This document shows, one piece after another, positions 9,150 through 19,099 of a DNA stretch of 64,000 nt. The DNA is taken from positions 1-64,000 of the forward strand of contig CAJXHI010000015.1 of the NCBI GenBank assembly GCA_913051655.1, read 5' to 3'. Origin of the DNA: an uncultured Alphaproteobacteria bacterium (GTDB lineage: Bacteria; Pseudomonadota; Alphaproteobacteria; Rhodobacterales; Rhodobacteraceae). Positions within the stretch are counted from its first letter, which is position 1. Each line of letters begins with the position of its first letter. The translations under genes and the position numbers were made by a program. The notes under the pieces were generated by a model. That model was not told the origin of the DNA. It ran no database searches and saw only the letters and a list, made by a program, of their open reading frames with translations.

Positions 9150-10643
9150 TTGAATCAGATCGCTGATATTCATGCGGGAGACAAAAGTGGCACACCACCG
9201 GCAGTCATGCCGCATTCCATAGAGGCTGAGCAACAACTTTTGGGTGCAATTCTGACAAAAAATGAAGTATACGACAGCGTATCTGGAGTCATAACGGCAA
9301 ACCATTTTTATGAACCAGTTCATGCGCGCATCTTTGAACTGTGTGCTGCAAGAATCACAAAAAATACTTTGGCCTCTCCTGTGACAATGGCCAGTTTCAT
9401 GAAGCAAGACGAAGGGCTTAATGAATTAGGCGGTGCAGAGTACCTAGCGCGTCTTGCCGCCTCAGCAATCGCCGCTTTCGCAGCACTCGATTATGCACAA
9501 ATGATTTATAACCTTGCCATTCGGCGCGAGCTAATACATCTGGGTCAAAACATCAGCGCCCGCGCGGGGGAAGTAACCGTCGAAGAAGAACCCAAAGACC
9601 AGATTACGAAAGCTGAGCAGGCACTTTATAACCTTGCGGTGGAGGGACAATCAAACAGCGGTTTTAAATCTTTCCTTTCCGCAGCAATGACTGCGGTAAA
9701 TACCGCAAACAATGCTTACAAACGGGACGGTGGGCTAGCAGGCATCTCGACGGGCTTCATTGATATGGATAAAAAGCTCGGCGGATTACATAAATCGGAT
9801 TTATTGATCTTAGCCGCGCGCCCTTCTATGGGCAAAACTTCCCTCGCGACGAATATCGCTTTTTCCATCGCCAAATCCTACAAACGCGGTAGTCTCTCCG
9901 ACGGTACAGAAGGCACACAGAATGGCGGCGTAGTCGGGTTTTATTCCCTTGAAATGAGCGCGGAGCAGCTCGCCGCACGGGTCTTGTCAGAGGCTTCTGA
10001 AGTTCCTTCTGAACAGATCCGGCGCGGTGATATGACTGAAGCCGAATTTCGGCGTTTTGTAGATGCAGCGAAAACTTTGGAAAGCTGTCCATTGTACATA
10101 GACGACACCCCTGCTTTGCCGATTTCACAATTGGCAGCACGTGCGCGTCGGCTGAAGCGCACGCAAGGCCTTGATCTTCTGATTGTGGATTACCTACAGC
10201 TAGTCCGCCCCGCGAGCGCAAAGGACAGCCGTGTTAACGAAGTGTCAGAGATCACTCAAGGGTTAAAGGCAATTGCAAAGGAATTGGATATTCCGGTGAT
10301 CGCTCTCTCACAGCTTTCACGTCAGGTTGAAAACCGTGACGATAAACGCCCGCAGCTGGCTGATCTGCGTGAATCTGGTTCTATCGAACAGGACGCAGAC
10401 GTAGTGATGTTTATATTCCGTGAAGAATATTACAAGGAGCGTGAAAAACCAGCAGATCATGAGCTTGAGAAAATGGCGCACTGGCAAGACGATATGCAAA
10501 GGTTGCATGGCAAAGCGGAAGTAATAATAGGGAAACAACGTCACGGGCCAATTGGAACAATTGAGTTAAGCTTTGAAGGCCAATTTACGCGATTTGGCAA
10601 CCTAGCAAAATCTTGGCAGCAAGATAGTCTGCGTGATTATTAA
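9150..10643 (+). CDS. dnaB: Replicative DNA helicase DnaB
   Basis: The hexameric replication-fork helicase. It is 497 residues long, with the N-terminal DnaB domain starting around PHSIEAEQQLLGAIL (21-35) and a RecA-like motor domain with Walker A ARPSMGKTS (223-231), Walker B LDLLIVDYLQLV and the arginine-finger region SQLSRQVENRDDKRPQ. The frame begins at TTG (9150), preceded by AGGA eight bases upstream; the next ATG (M20, PHSIEAE) would also keep the whole fold, so a shorter start is possible. Its neighbours alr, mlaEF and radA match the usual Rhodobacterales order. DnaA-box-like sites lie upstream. Confidence 0.95.
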   Translation: MNQIADIHAGDKSGTPPAVMPHSIEAEQQLLGAILTKNEVYDSVSGVITANHFYEPVHARIFELCAARITKNTLASPVTMASFMKQDEGLNELGGAEYLARLAASAIAAFAALDYAQMIYNLAIRRELIHLGQNISARAGEVTVEEEPKDQITKAEQALYNLAVEGQSNSGFKSFLSAAMTAVNTANNAYKRDGGLAGISTGFIDMDKKLGGLHKSDLLILAARPSMGKTSLATNIAFSIAKSYKRGSLSDGTEGTQNGGVVGFYSLEMSAEQLAARVLSEASEVPSEQIRRGDMTEAEFRRFVDAAKTLESCPLYIDDTPALPISQLAARARRLKRTQGLDLLIVDYLQLVRPASAKDSRVNEVSEITQGLKAIAKELDIPVIALSQLSRQVENRDDKRPQLADLRESGSIEQDADVVMFIFREEYYKEREKPADHELEKMAHWQDDMQRLHGKAEVIIGKQRHGPIGTIELSFEGQFTRFGNLAKSWQQDSLRDY

Positions 10644-11676
10644 TAAAATGGTAATTTAAGTAAACTCCTATTACTTGTAAAGCTTCAAGCCACACAAATT
10701 CAAATTATAGATGTGTCTAATTATTGCCGCTAATGCTTTGCTGCACAATTATTTTGATTTTATGACCAATCTAATGTTCAGCCCCTGTTCTTGGCTAATA
10801 AAGATAATTTTATGTTAGAAATATATTATTAAGAAACAGAATAAGAGATGTAGTCGAAGCCCTTAGTGAGTTTCGCGGTTCGTCTGGTGGGGCGGATGAA
10901 GATCAGATACACCGTAGCTGTGTCGAGCTAATATGGTCGCAGATACCTTTAAGTCAAAACAGGTAAAGCCGTATGGCTTGCCTTAATTACTTAGCACTTT
11001 TGGATCGATCAAACTGTAAAAACGGCTTGATTTTTATCTGTGATTTTTAGACACACTGTGCCAGCCCAAAGGAGTTGAGAAAACTTGGTAGCAAGTTCAA
11101 AACGTTTTGCCGCCAGTAAGGTACAAGCTAACCGATTGTCGTAACTGCTAACAATGACCATGCACATCAGTTCTGTCTTTTTAAAGGGATTTTAAACGAG
11201 AATGATTGCGGGTCCGTTTTTCCAAAAAATCTTATATTGGAGAAAATTAAAACGTTTTATACTACGTCGAAGCGCTGATGCACTTAGTTCACCTCGCCTT
11301 CAGGGTCGTATAAAAACACCTGATGTCAGCTTTTTATCGCATCTTCACCCCAAGCGGAATATGGTGCGAAGTACGAATTCAGATGGGCCATAAAAGCTCA
11401 CAATATCATATGTGCGATAGACTAAATGCACTCGTTCTAGTCGATTAATCACTGAGCCTGAACTAGATGAATTCAGCACATCTTTTTACGTTAGATACGT
11501 CTGAATGTTCCTGTCTGTGACGAATGATACATTGCCGACAGGCCCCTCTTTTTCATTTTTTGGAACTAACACTAAGGGATCTTCATCACTGCGCATGAAA
11601 ACATCATGATAAAAATCAAAACACACAAAAACAGCTTTCTGCTTGACGTTTTTGCGTCGCCAGTAAAAAAAGTACT
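10644..11676. other. 1.0-kb spacer with coding-like fragments, no intact gene
   Basis: Nothing recognisable is intact between dnaB and alr. A minus-strand open stretch at about 11034-11190 reads RLACTLLAAKRFELATKF and KITDKNQAVFTV before a stop. A plus-strand stretch near 10845-10965 reads DVVEALSEFRGSSGGADED. A 63-codon frame at 11202-11393 has no known domain. The composition is coding-like but broken, so this may be a decayed gene whose family I cannot name. The alr promoter must lie in the last few hundred bases. Confidence 0.45.
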
Positions 11677-12714
11677 ATGGGAATTGCGACACTTACAATC
11701 AATTTAAATGCCTTGCGCGCTAATTGGCGGCGTCTGAACTCTATGAGCGGCACAGAGACCGCGGCAGTGATCAAAGCAGATGCATATGGGCTTGGAGCAG
11801 ACCGCGTTGCGGCGACATTGGCTGACGAAGGAGTGCAGAGTTTTTTTGTTGCAGTCGCAGAAGAAGGCGCTGCGGTACGCAAGGCGTTGGGGGAAGGACC
11901 AACAATATATGTCTTTTCCGGACATATGGAGGGAGATACACATCTAATAGCAAAATACAATCTAACTCCACTGATTAATTCGACTGATCAAATGCTGCGT
12001 CACGCCAAACTGATGAAAAACTATTCCTTTGGCATTCAGCTGGATACGGGTATGAACAGGCTCGGTATGGAACCCACTGAATGGGAGGCCGTGCGCGATA
12101 TCGCGCTGCCTCTTGAACCCAAATTGATGTTGTCACATCTCGCCTGTGCGGATGAGCCTGCTCACCCAATGAACCGACAACAACTTAAAACATTCGAAAA
12201 GATGACAAAGGGGCTTTCTGTACCCCGCTCTCTTGCTGCGACGGGGGGTATTCTTCTTGGTGAGGAGTACCATTTCGACCTTACTCGACCTGGTATTGGG
12301 CTTTACGGGGGCGATCCTTTTCGTGACGCAGAACCTGTTGTATCCATTGATATCCCAGTCGTGCAAATCCGAGATGTGGAAATTGGAGAAAGTGTCGGAT
12401 ATGGCAACACCTGGCATGCATCCACCGTACGCAAAATCGCCACTGTATCAGCGGGTTATGCTGATGGCATTCTGCGCGCCATGGGGCCAAAAACCGCGCT
12501 TTACGCAAAAAGTATAAACTGCCCGATAGTTGGACGTATCTCTATGGATTTGATAGGCGTTGACGTGACTGACGCTACTGAAACTCCCAAAAGCCTGACA
12601 CTTTTAAATTCCAAACAAACGATCGATCATTTGGCGCATAATGCTGGAACCATCGGCTATGAGATTTTAACCTCACTTGGCGCACGATACGAGCGTCGCT
12701 ATGATGAGGGATGA
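11677..12714 (+). CDS. alr: Alanine racemase
   Basis: A PLP enzyme interconverting L- and D-alanine for peptidoglycan synthesis. It is 345 residues long. The PLP lysine lies in [12 protein letters not shown] (K33), the fold-III barrel motif in GLYGGDPF, and the second catalytic tyrosine region in [10 protein letters not shown]. The C-terminal domain contains [13 protein letters not shown]. The start at 11677 is close to the first strand, as usual for the family, although no strong ribosome site is seen. Its stop overlaps the start of mlaE (12711), consistent with cotranscription. Confidence 0.94.
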   Translation: MGIATLTINLNALRANWRRLNSMSGTETAAVIKADAYGLGADRVAATLADEGVQSFFVAVAEEGAAVRKALGEGPTIYVFSGHMEGDTHLIAKYNLTPLINSTDQMLRHAKLMKNYSFGIQLDTGMNRLGMEPTEWEAVRDIALPLEPKLMLSHLACADEPAHPMNRQQLKTFEKMTKGLSVPRSLAATGGILLGEEYHFDLTRPGIGLYGGDPFRDAEPVVSIDIPVVQIRDVEIGESVGYGNTWHASTVRKIATVSAGYADGILRAMGPKTALYAKSINCPIVGRISMDLIGVDVTDATETPKSLTLLNSKQTIDHLAHNAGTIGYEILTSLGARYERRYDEG

Positions 12715-13493
12715 AAATGATTTCGACTCTTGCGCTCATTGGAAGAAACACACTTTCTGCCTCGGCGACACTTGGGCGTCTCGCCTTGTTTATCCTTGCA
12801 ACTTTACGACATACAATAGGTGGTCCATTTTATATACGTGAATTTTGGGTTGCCTTGGTTCAAATAGGCTGGCTTTCCCTGCCCGTGGTCGGCTTAACTG
12901 CGCTATTTACCGGAGGCGCCTTGGCGCTTCAGATTTATGCCGGTGGCGCAAGGTTTAGCGCAGAGGCAGTTGTTCCTTCCATTGTGGCCATCGGTATGAC
13001 GCGCGAACTTGGTCCTGTTTTAGGGGGGTTAATGGTTGCCTCGCGCGTGGCCAGCTCTATCGCGGCGGAAATTGGTACTATGAAAGTCACCGAACAAATT
13101 GATGCTTTGGTAACCCTCTCAACCAATCCGATGAAATACCTCACTGTTCCTCGCGTGGCCGCCACAACACTGGCGGTTCCTTTTCTTGTTGCGATCGGAG
13201 ATGCCATAGGCATCATGGGCGGATACCTTGTAGGGATTTCTCGTCTCGGCTTTAACGAAGCGGCATATCTTAAAAATACAGTCGATTTTTTGGAGTATTG
13301 GGATATTCTGAGTGGTATGATTAAAGGTGCCGTATTCGGATTTATCGTTGCCCTTATGGGTTGTTATTATGGCATGAATTCTAGTAAGGGTGCGCAGGGT
13401 GTCGGCACTGCGACGAAATCCGCAGTTGTAGCCGCAAGCGTTTTGATTCTTGCAGCTAATTACGTTTTGACAGAGGTCTTTTTCAGCGCATGA
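12711..13493 (+). CDS. mlaE: MlaE-family lipid ABC transporter permease
   Basis: A 260-residue integral membrane protein of the MlaE/TrbB family with about five to six hydrophobic segments and the conserved family stretch [19 protein letters not shown], followed by [14 protein letters not shown]. In the Mla system it is the inner-membrane permease moving phospholipid between inner and outer membranes with the ATPase MlaF. It overlaps alr by 4 bases and mlaF by 4 bases. The substrate-binding MlaD partner is not next to it, so it must be encoded elsewhere or this is a two-gene variant. Confidence 0.88.
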   Translation: MKMISTLALIGRNTLSASATLGRLALFILATLRHTIGGPFYIREFWVALVQIGWLSLPVVGLTALFTGGALALQIYAGGARFSAEAVVPSIVAIGMTRELGPVLGGLMVASRVASSIAAEIGTMKVTEQIDALVTLSTNPMKYLTVPRVAATTLAVPFLVAIGDAIGIMGGYLVGISRLGFNEAAYLKNTVDFLEYWDILSGMIKGAVFGFIVALMGCYYGMNSSKGAQGVGTATKSAVVAASVLILAANYVLTEVFFSA

Positions 13494-14236
13494 TCCAATT
13501 ACAAAACGTTCATAAATCCTTTGGCGCAAACCATGTTCTACGAGGAGTCGATGTGACGGTCGAAAAGAGCAAATCACTTGTGATTATTGGTGGGTCTGGT
13601 ACCGGTAAATCGGTTACAATCAAATGTATTCTTGGGCTTTTCAAAGCAGACCGTGGCAAAATACTTGTTGATGGGCAAGATATCAATACCGCAGATCGTG
13701 ATGCGTTTCTCTCCCGCTTTGGGATGCTGTTTCAAGGTGGTGCGTTGTTCGACAGTCTTACGATCTGGCAGAACGTCGCCTTTCGCCTGTTGCGGAGCAG
13801 ACTCAAAAAATCGCAAGACGAAGCACGTTTAATTGCTATAGAAAAACTCCGGCGTGTGGGGTTACAACCAGATGTGGCGGATAAATTCCCCGCAGAACTG
13901 TCGGGTGGCATGCAAAAGCGTGTTGGACTCGCACGTGCCATTGCCGCTGAGCCGGAAATAATTTTTTTTGATGAACCCACGACAGGTCTTGATCCAATAA
14001 TGTCGTGCGTTATCAATGATTTGATCCGTGAAATTGTTGTAGAAATGGGCGTTACAGCAATCACCATCACGCACGACATGTCCTCCGTTCGTGCGATCGC
14101 AGATCGTGTAGCTATGCTGCACGAAGGCAAGGTTTGCTGGAGCGGATCAATCCAAGATATGAATCAAAGTGACGATCCGTATCTCAGCCAATTCATCAAT
14201 GGCCGTGCAGACGGTCCAATCAAAGCCGTGCGCTGA
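13490..14236 (+). CDS. mlaF: MlaF-family ABC ATPase
   Basis: A 248-residue ATPase with Walker A GGSGTGKS (34-41), signature LSGGMQKRVGLARA and Walker B IIFFDEPTTGLDP, followed by a switch histidine in ITITHDMSS. It is the energy-coupling partner of the upstream permease for lipid asymmetry maintenance. It overlaps mlaE by 4 bases at the start and abuts the next small membrane protein by 1 base. No MlaD or MlaB gene adjoins. Confidence 0.9.
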   Translation: MIQLQNVHKSFGANHVLRGVDVTVEKSKSLVIIGGSGTGKSVTIKCILGLFKADRGKILVDGQDINTADRDAFLSRFGMLFQGGALFDSLTIWQNVAFRLLRSRLKKSQDEARLIAIEKLRRVGLQPDVADKFPAELSGGMQKRVGLARAIAAEPEIIFFDEPTTGLDPIMSCVINDLIREIVVEMGVTAITITHDMSSVRAIADRVAMLHEGKVCWSGSIQDMNQSDDPYLSQFINGRADGPIKAVR

Positions 14237-14631
14237 TGGATACGTTATTTAAACCCAATCCTGAACTTGTATTTTTCATCTTTTTCAAAAAATATCTTTA
14301 TTTGGAAATTCTTTGCGCCCTAGGCCTCCTACGGCTTTTTGCCTATCGTACGCGTCTGGATTTTCTTGCGCTCTTTAGCATAGTTCTTGCAAGTTTTGGT
14401 CTCGCATTTTTGTTTGCTTTACCCTATTTCGGTGTTTACGAAGGACAAGTCGCTGAATTTGCGCGATGGCTTATCAGATGGCAAAATGGCTGTGCGTTTT
14501 TGAGTTTCGCTTCGCTTCCGCTTTTACTCTCATCACTGCGTCCATATGTCCGCTGGGGATGGATTGACTTTATACATGGTGTAATGGTCGGTATTTTGGT
14601 AATTCTATATTGGATTACGAAAACGCTTTAA
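14236..14631 (+). CDS. Small integral membrane protein, unknown function
   Basis: A 131-residue hydrophobic protein with about four predicted membrane segments (roughly 21-37, 43-66, 85-101 and 108-127). I do not recognise a named domain. Its start overlaps the mlaF stop (TGATG), so it is translated as part of the alr-mlaEF unit. A protein of this kind between mlaF and radA occurs in related Rhodobacterales by my recollection of gene order. A role in envelope lipid transport is possible but is inference from position only. Confidence 0.65.
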   Translation: MDTLFKPNPELVFFIFFKKYLYLEILCALGLLRLFAYRTRLDFLALFSIVLASFGLAFLFALPYFGVYEGQVAEFARWLIRWQNGCAFLSFASLPLLLSSLRPYVRWGWIDFIHGVMVGILVILYWITKTL

Positions 14632-14737
14632 ATTTTTTCGCATTTCACCGTTGATGATAGACTGGCCAAATCAAGGGCGAAGACATCTAGTCTTTAAAAT
14701 GCTTGCACCGGAAGCCAAAAATTGGCACCTAACGACT

Positions 14738-16108
14738 ATGGCAAAATCAAAGTCATATGTTTGTTCAAGCTGCGGTCATACCACAACAAAATGGTCTGGA
14801 CGCTGTGAAGCCTGTGGTAAATGGAACAGCATTTCTCAAGATAAAGGGTTGTCTTTCGGCGCTGGAAAGGCGTCACTCGGTAACGCCCGAGGCACGGTTG
14901 TCGAATTGAGCAGGTTGTCAAGCAAAGATGTCTTGCCCGAACGCACGCTAAGCGGGATAGAAGAACTAGATCGAGTCTTAGGCGGCGGGCTCGTCTCGGC
15001 CAGTGCAACCCTGGTGGGAGGAGATCCCGGAATAGGGAAATCGACCCTTCTTCTGCAAGCGGCAGCGCGGTTTGCTCAAAACGGGCTGAAAACAATATAT
15101 ATTTCGGGCGAAGAAGCTAGTGCACAAATCAGGCTGCGCGCGCGTCGTTTGGGTCTACTTGAGGCCAGCGTTTTACTGGGGGCAGAAACCAACTTGCGCA
15201 ATATACTTACCACTTTGGCAGAGGAAAAGCCAAATCTTGTGATAATTGACTCCATTCAAACTGTTTGGGCTGATAGTGTAGAAAGTGCACCCGGCAGTGT
15301 AAACCAAGTACGCGTCACCTCTCATGAGTTAACCAATTTTGCAAAAAGTCATGGTCTATCGGTTATATTGGTGGGTCATGTAACGAAGGAAGGTCAAATC
15401 GCTGGACCCCGCATAGTCGAACATATGGTTGACACGGTACTTTATTTCGAAGGTGAAAGAGGTCATCAATTCCGCATTTTGAGAGCCGTAAAAAATCGCT
15501 TTGGTCCAGCAGATGAGATTGGGGTTTTCGAAATGACTGGACAGGGGCTCCGTCAAGTGACAAATCCTTCTGCCCTATTCCTGTCAGAACGCGGAGAACC
15601 AAGTCCTGGCTCTGTGGTTTTTGCAGGCATCGAGGGCACCCGACCTTTGTTGGTAGAAATACAGGCGCTCGTATCCGCAAGTCCACATAGCCAGCCCCGA
15701 CGTGCGGTCATCGGGTGGGACAGTGCGCGCCTTGCCATGGTGTTGGCAGTCCTAGAGTCGCGCTGCGCTATTCCATTTAAGGGTTATGACGTTTACCTAA
15801 ATGTCGCTGGTGGCCTAAAGATTTCGGAACCTGCCGCGGACCTTGCCGTGGCTGCAGCGCTTTTATCTGCATTACAAAATCTGTCGCTACCCGGCGATAC
15901 GGTGATATTCGGGGAAATCAGCCTTTCGGGCGCATTACGTCCTGTAAACCAAACAGAGAACCGACTGAAAGAGGCAAAGAAACTTGGATTTTCTCGTGCT
16001 ATTGCGCCAACGCAAGAAAAACAGACTGGTTTAAAAGATATGCGGCAAGAAAGGGTTGTTGATCTTGCATCTTTCGTATCAGGTATGTTTCAAGAGTTTG
16101 TGCCTTAA
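14738..16108 (+). CDS. radA: DNA repair protein RadA
   Basis: A 456-residue RecA-related protein for branch migration in recombination repair. The N-terminal zinc finger has cysteines C9, C12, C23 and C26 (CSSC then CEAC), Walker A is GDPGIGKST, the RadA-specific motif is KNRFG, and the C-terminal Lon-like domain contains RRAVIGWDSARLAMVLAVLE. An in-frame ATG exists at 14651, but the protein family starts just before the zinc finger, so ATG 14738 (MAKSKSYVC) is chosen. cvpA and purF follow on the same strand. Confidence 0.95.
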   Translation: MAKSKSYVCSSCGHTTTKWSGRCEACGKWNSISQDKGLSFGAGKASLGNARGTVVELSRLSSKDVLPERTLSGIEELDRVLGGGLVSASATLVGGDPGIGKSTLLLQAAARFAQNGLKTIYISGEEASAQIRLRARRLGLLEASVLLGAETNLRNILTTLAEEKPNLVIIDSIQTVWADSVESAPGSVNQVRVTSHELTNFAKSHGLSVILVGHVTKEGQIAGPRIVEHMVDTVLYFEGERGHQFRILRAVKNRFGPADEIGVFEMTGQGLRQVTNPSALFLSERGEPSPGSVVFAGIEGTRPLLVEIQALVSASPHSQPRRAVIGWDSARLAMVLAVLESRCAIPFKGYDVYLNVAGGLKISEPAADLAVAAALLSALQNLSLPGDTVIFGEISLSGALRPVNQTENRLKEAKKLGFSRAIAPTQEKQTGLKDMRQERVVDLASFVSGMFQEFVP

Positions 16109-16127
16109 ATAAGAGAACGGGACGGCA

Positions 16128-16685
16128 ATGGAAGGCTTTAACATCGTAGATGGCGCGATTTTAGGTTTAGTGCTTGTGTCTGCTATACTAGCCTACGCAC
16201 GCGGTCTTGTGAGAGAACTGATGTCTATAGCGAGCTGGATTGCCGCTGCCTTTGTTGCGTTTGTTTTTGCACCACAAGTAAAACCTTTGATTAAAGAAAT
16301 TCCCGTTATCGGGCCGATCCTTTCTGACAGTTGTGAGTTGGGCATCATCGCATCATTTGCGGGTCTTTTTGCGATTTCACTGGTAATCTTTTCCTTCTTT
16401 ACGCCTTTATTAAGCTCTGTAATCGATAAAACAGGCGTGGGCAGCGCAGACAGGGCGCTTGGGTTCCTCTTTGGCGTGTTCCGCGGGGCGGCATTGATCG
16501 CGATTTTGTTCTTTGCTTATAAATCAATTTTCAGCGTTGAAACCTTTTCTTTAGTGGATGAAAGCCGATCGGTGGAGATTTTCGGTAACCTCGTAGCCAA
16601 CATAGAACAACGCAATCCTGAACGTGTGCTCGGATGGATAACACAACAATATGAACAACTGGTCACCGCTTGCGGCGCACGATAA
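16128..16685 (+). CDS. cvpA: CvpA family membrane protein
   Basis: A 185-residue protein of the CvpA family (colicin V production, purine-linked) with about four hydrophobic helices and the conserved N-terminal pattern DGAILGLVLVSAILAYARG, then SWIAAAFVAFVFAP. CvpA-like genes are often found directly upstream of purF, as here (purF starts 121 bases on). It lies 19 bases after radA. Its biochemical role is not established; the family is linked to envelope homeostasis. Confidence 0.87.
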   Translation: MEGFNIVDGAILGLVLVSAILAYARGLVRELMSIASWIAAAFVAFVFAPQVKPLIKEIPVIGPILSDSCELGIIASFAGLFAISLVIFSFFTPLLSSVIDKTGVGSADRALGFLFGVFRGAALIAILFFAYKSIFSVETFSLVDESRSVEIFGNLVANIEQRNPERVLGWITQQYEQLVTACGAR

Positions 16686-16711
16686 TAACTTTAATATACG
16701 TGTTTCCTGAG

Positions 16712-16727
16712 CCAATTTTTAAATTGG
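16712..16727 (+). terminator. Weak hairpin after cvpA
   Basis: CCAATT, loop TTTA, AATTGG, followed by TTTCAAACTTT. It is an AT-rich stem, so only a weak intrinsic terminator at best, in the cvpA-purF gap. Confidence 0.3.
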
Positions 16728-16806
16728 TTTCAAACTTTAATGACACTGTAGGCGAAACCCTATATGGATTGACGCACGTAACTACGATTGAGTCGGAGCG
16801 TTTATA

Positions 16807-18273
16807 TTGACCGTCACAGACACTTCGCATTCCCATCCGTTTGATGACGACAAACTCAGAGAAGAATGTGGCGTATTCGGAGTATTTGGGATGGGTGATG
16901 CGGCAAGTTTTGTCGCCCTTGGACTGCACGCTTTACAGCATCGTGGCCAGGAAGCTGGTGGAATTGTTTCCTATGACCTGCTTGACGGCTTTAATTCTGC
17001 GCGTCGGTTTGGATACGTGAGGGACAATTTCACTTCTAAAACTTTAATGGACACCTTGCCCGGCAGCCTCTCTATCGGACATGTGCGCTATTCAACTGCC
17101 GGCTCAAAACACGCCGCAATTCGAGACGTTCAACCGTTTTTTGGCGAATTCTCCATGGGTGGTGCCGCAATTGCGCATAATGGGAACATTACGAACGCAG
17201 AGGCGCTTCGACGTGAATTAATCGAGAGGGGCTCTATCTTTCAGAGTTCCACTGATACCGAGTGCATTATCCATCTGATGGCTCGCTCGCTGCAGCAGAA
17301 TATTCCCGAGCGCATGGAAGAAGCACTGCGTCGCGTTGAAGGAGCGTTTTCGATTGTTGCCATGACTGACCAGAAATTGATTGGGGTACGTGACCCTATG
17401 GGCATGCGTCCATTAGTTCTCGGTCGTTTGGGTGACGGTTGGGTGCTGAGCTCTGAAACCTGTGCATTCGATATAATAGGCGCTGATTTCATACGTGAAG
17501 TTTCTCCAGGTGAAATGGTTGTAATGGGGGATAAGGGATTGGAAAGCCATTTCCCGTTTCGAAAACGTGCCTCTAAGTTTTGCATATTTGAACATGTGTA
17601 TTTTTCGAGACCTGACAGTATTTTAAACGGGCGCTCTGTCTACGAAACACGTCGTCAGATCGGCGTTGAACTTGCCAAGGAAAGCCCTGTTGAGGCAGAC
17701 CTGGTTTGTCCAGTACCTGATAGCGGCACCCCTGCAGCGATAGGATTTTCTCAACATTCCGATATCCGCTACGCTTTGGGCATTATTCGCAACCAATATA
17801 TGGGCCGTACATTTATTGAACCAACAGATCAGATCCGCAACATGGGTGTGCGCCTTAAACTAAACGTAAACCGGTCTCTGATAGAAGGTAAACGCGTCAT
17901 ATTGGTGGATGATTCTGTTGTTCGCGGTACAACATCACGCAAAATTAAAGATATGGTGTTGGATGCCGGAGCGAAAGAAGTTCACTTCCGAATTGCAAGC
18001 CCCCCAACGGCTTGGCCCTGTTTCTATGGCGTCGATACGCCAGAAAGAGAAAAGCTTTTGGCAGCAACGATGAGCGAAAATGAAATGCGCCAACATCTTT
18101 CAGTCGATAGTCTGAAGTTTATCTCTTTAGATGGTCTCTATCGCGCTGTGGGAGAAGCTGACGGCCGCAACAAAGAGTGTCCCCAATACTGTGATGCCTG
18201 TTTTTCCGGTCAGTATCCGATCGCACCCTCTGACATGTTAAACAAAGGGTTTGAACTTGAGGCTGCTCAATAA
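16807..18273 (+). CDS. purF: Amidophosphoribosyltransferase
   Basis: First committed step of purine synthesis: glutamine and PRPP give phosphoribosylamine. It is 488 residues long. The glutaminase domain would begin at the catalytic cysteine of EECGVFGVFG (about residue 21), implying removal of a short propeptide as in Bacillus-type enzymes. The PRPP-binding motif is VILVDDSVVRGTTS. Cysteines in KECPQYCDACFSGQYP near the C-terminus resemble the Fe-S ligands of that enzyme group. The frame starts at TTG 16807, with GGAG eight bases upstream. It follows cvpA, the common order. Confidence 0.95.
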   Translation: MTVTDTSHSHPFDDDKLREECGVFGVFGMGDAASFVALGLHALQHRGQEAGGIVSYDLLDGFNSARRFGYVRDNFTSKTLMDTLPGSLSIGHVRYSTAGSKHAAIRDVQPFFGEFSMGGAAIAHNGNITNAEALRRELIERGSIFQSSTDTECIIHLMARSLQQNIPERMEEALRRVEGAFSIVAMTDQKLIGVRDPMGMRPLVLGRLGDGWVLSSETCAFDIIGADFIREVSPGEMVVMGDKGLESHFPFRKRASKFCIFEHVYFSRPDSILNGRSVYETRRQIGVELAKESPVEADLVCPVPDSGTPAAIGFSQHSDIRYALGIIRNQYMGRTFIEPTDQIRNMGVRLKLNVNRSLIEGKRVILVDDSVVRGTTSRKIKDMVLDAGAKEVHFRIASPPTAWPCFYGVDTPEREKLLAATMSENEMRQHLSVDSLKFISLDGLYRAVGEADGRNKECPQYCDACFSGQYPIAPSDMLNKGFELEAAQ

Positions 18274-18320
18274 CTTTCGTTCAAATAGATCAAAAAAACC
18301 AGAAATATAGATCAGAAAAT

Positions 18321-18962
18321 ATGACAGAAAAAATCGCTTTAATCACCGGTGCGTCCCGCGGCCTTGGTGCTGCTTTGGCAGAAACACTTTCAAAAACCCA
18401 TCACATCGTTGCTGTAGCACGTACGAGTGGTGCACTTGAAGATTTAGATGATCGGATTCGATCGCAAGGAGGAAAGATGACCATTGCGCCAATGGATATC
18501 ACGAACAGTGAGGCCATGGCACACCTTTGCAAATCGCTCTTTGAACGTTGGGTAAGCATCGATATTTGGGCACATACCGCAATTTATGCAAGCCCTTTGA
18601 CACCAGCCAGTTCGCTGGATGCTAAAGATCTTAAAAAATCCGTTGCAGTCAATGTAACAGCAACTGGCATTCTTATCACTTACATTTCAGCCCTTTTGAC
18701 TGATAAATCACGAGTGTTGTTCTTTGATGATCCTCAAGGTGGGTCAAAGTTTTTTTCTGCCTACGGGGCGACAAAAGCAGCGCAGGTCGCTTTGGCCAAA
18801 AGCTGGCAAGCAGAGACTTCGCGCATCGGTCCAAATATTGAGATCCTGACCCCTGCTCCAATGCTCACTGCCACGCGTGCGCGGTTTTTTCCTGGCGAAG
18901 ACAAATCAAATTTAGCCACACCGAAAGCAGAGGCGGAGAGGCTTTTAGCGATCTTTCTTTAA
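18321..18962 (+). CDS. SDR family oxidoreductase
   Basis: A 213-residue short-chain dehydrogenase with cofactor motif TGASRGLG (residues 9-16) and catalytic YGATK. The usual NNAG is replaced by WAHTAIYA, and the protein is shorter than the typical 250 residues, ending soon after the catalytic helix region. SDRs of this size next to purF are seen in Rhodobacterales. The substrate is unknown. It begins 47 bases after purF with no clear terminator between, so it may be cotranscribed. Confidence 0.8.
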   Translation: MTEKIALITGASRGLGAALAETLSKTHHIVAVARTSGALEDLDDRIRSQGGKMTIAPMDITNSEAMAHLCKSLFERWVSIDIWAHTAIYASPLTPASSLDAKDLKKSVAVNVTATGILITYISALLTDKSRVLFFDDPQGGSKFFSAYGATKAAQVALAKSWQAETSRIGPNIEILTPAPMLTATRARFFPGEDKSNLATPKAEAERLLAIFL

Positions 18963-19099
18963 ATTTTCCTTACACGGAAGCATTGTTTTTTTGTTCTTAA
19001 GATTGGTTGCCGGCAGTCCACCTCTTGCGTTGTCCCTCAGAAAGATTCTAGGAATGGATTGTTAATCTGATTAATCGCGCTTTTCGAGAAAGGGAGCAC

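Noticed and set aside
11616-11960. Minus-strand frame over the alr start
   Set aside because: It is antisense to the alr PLP-lysine region, a shadow of the real gene.
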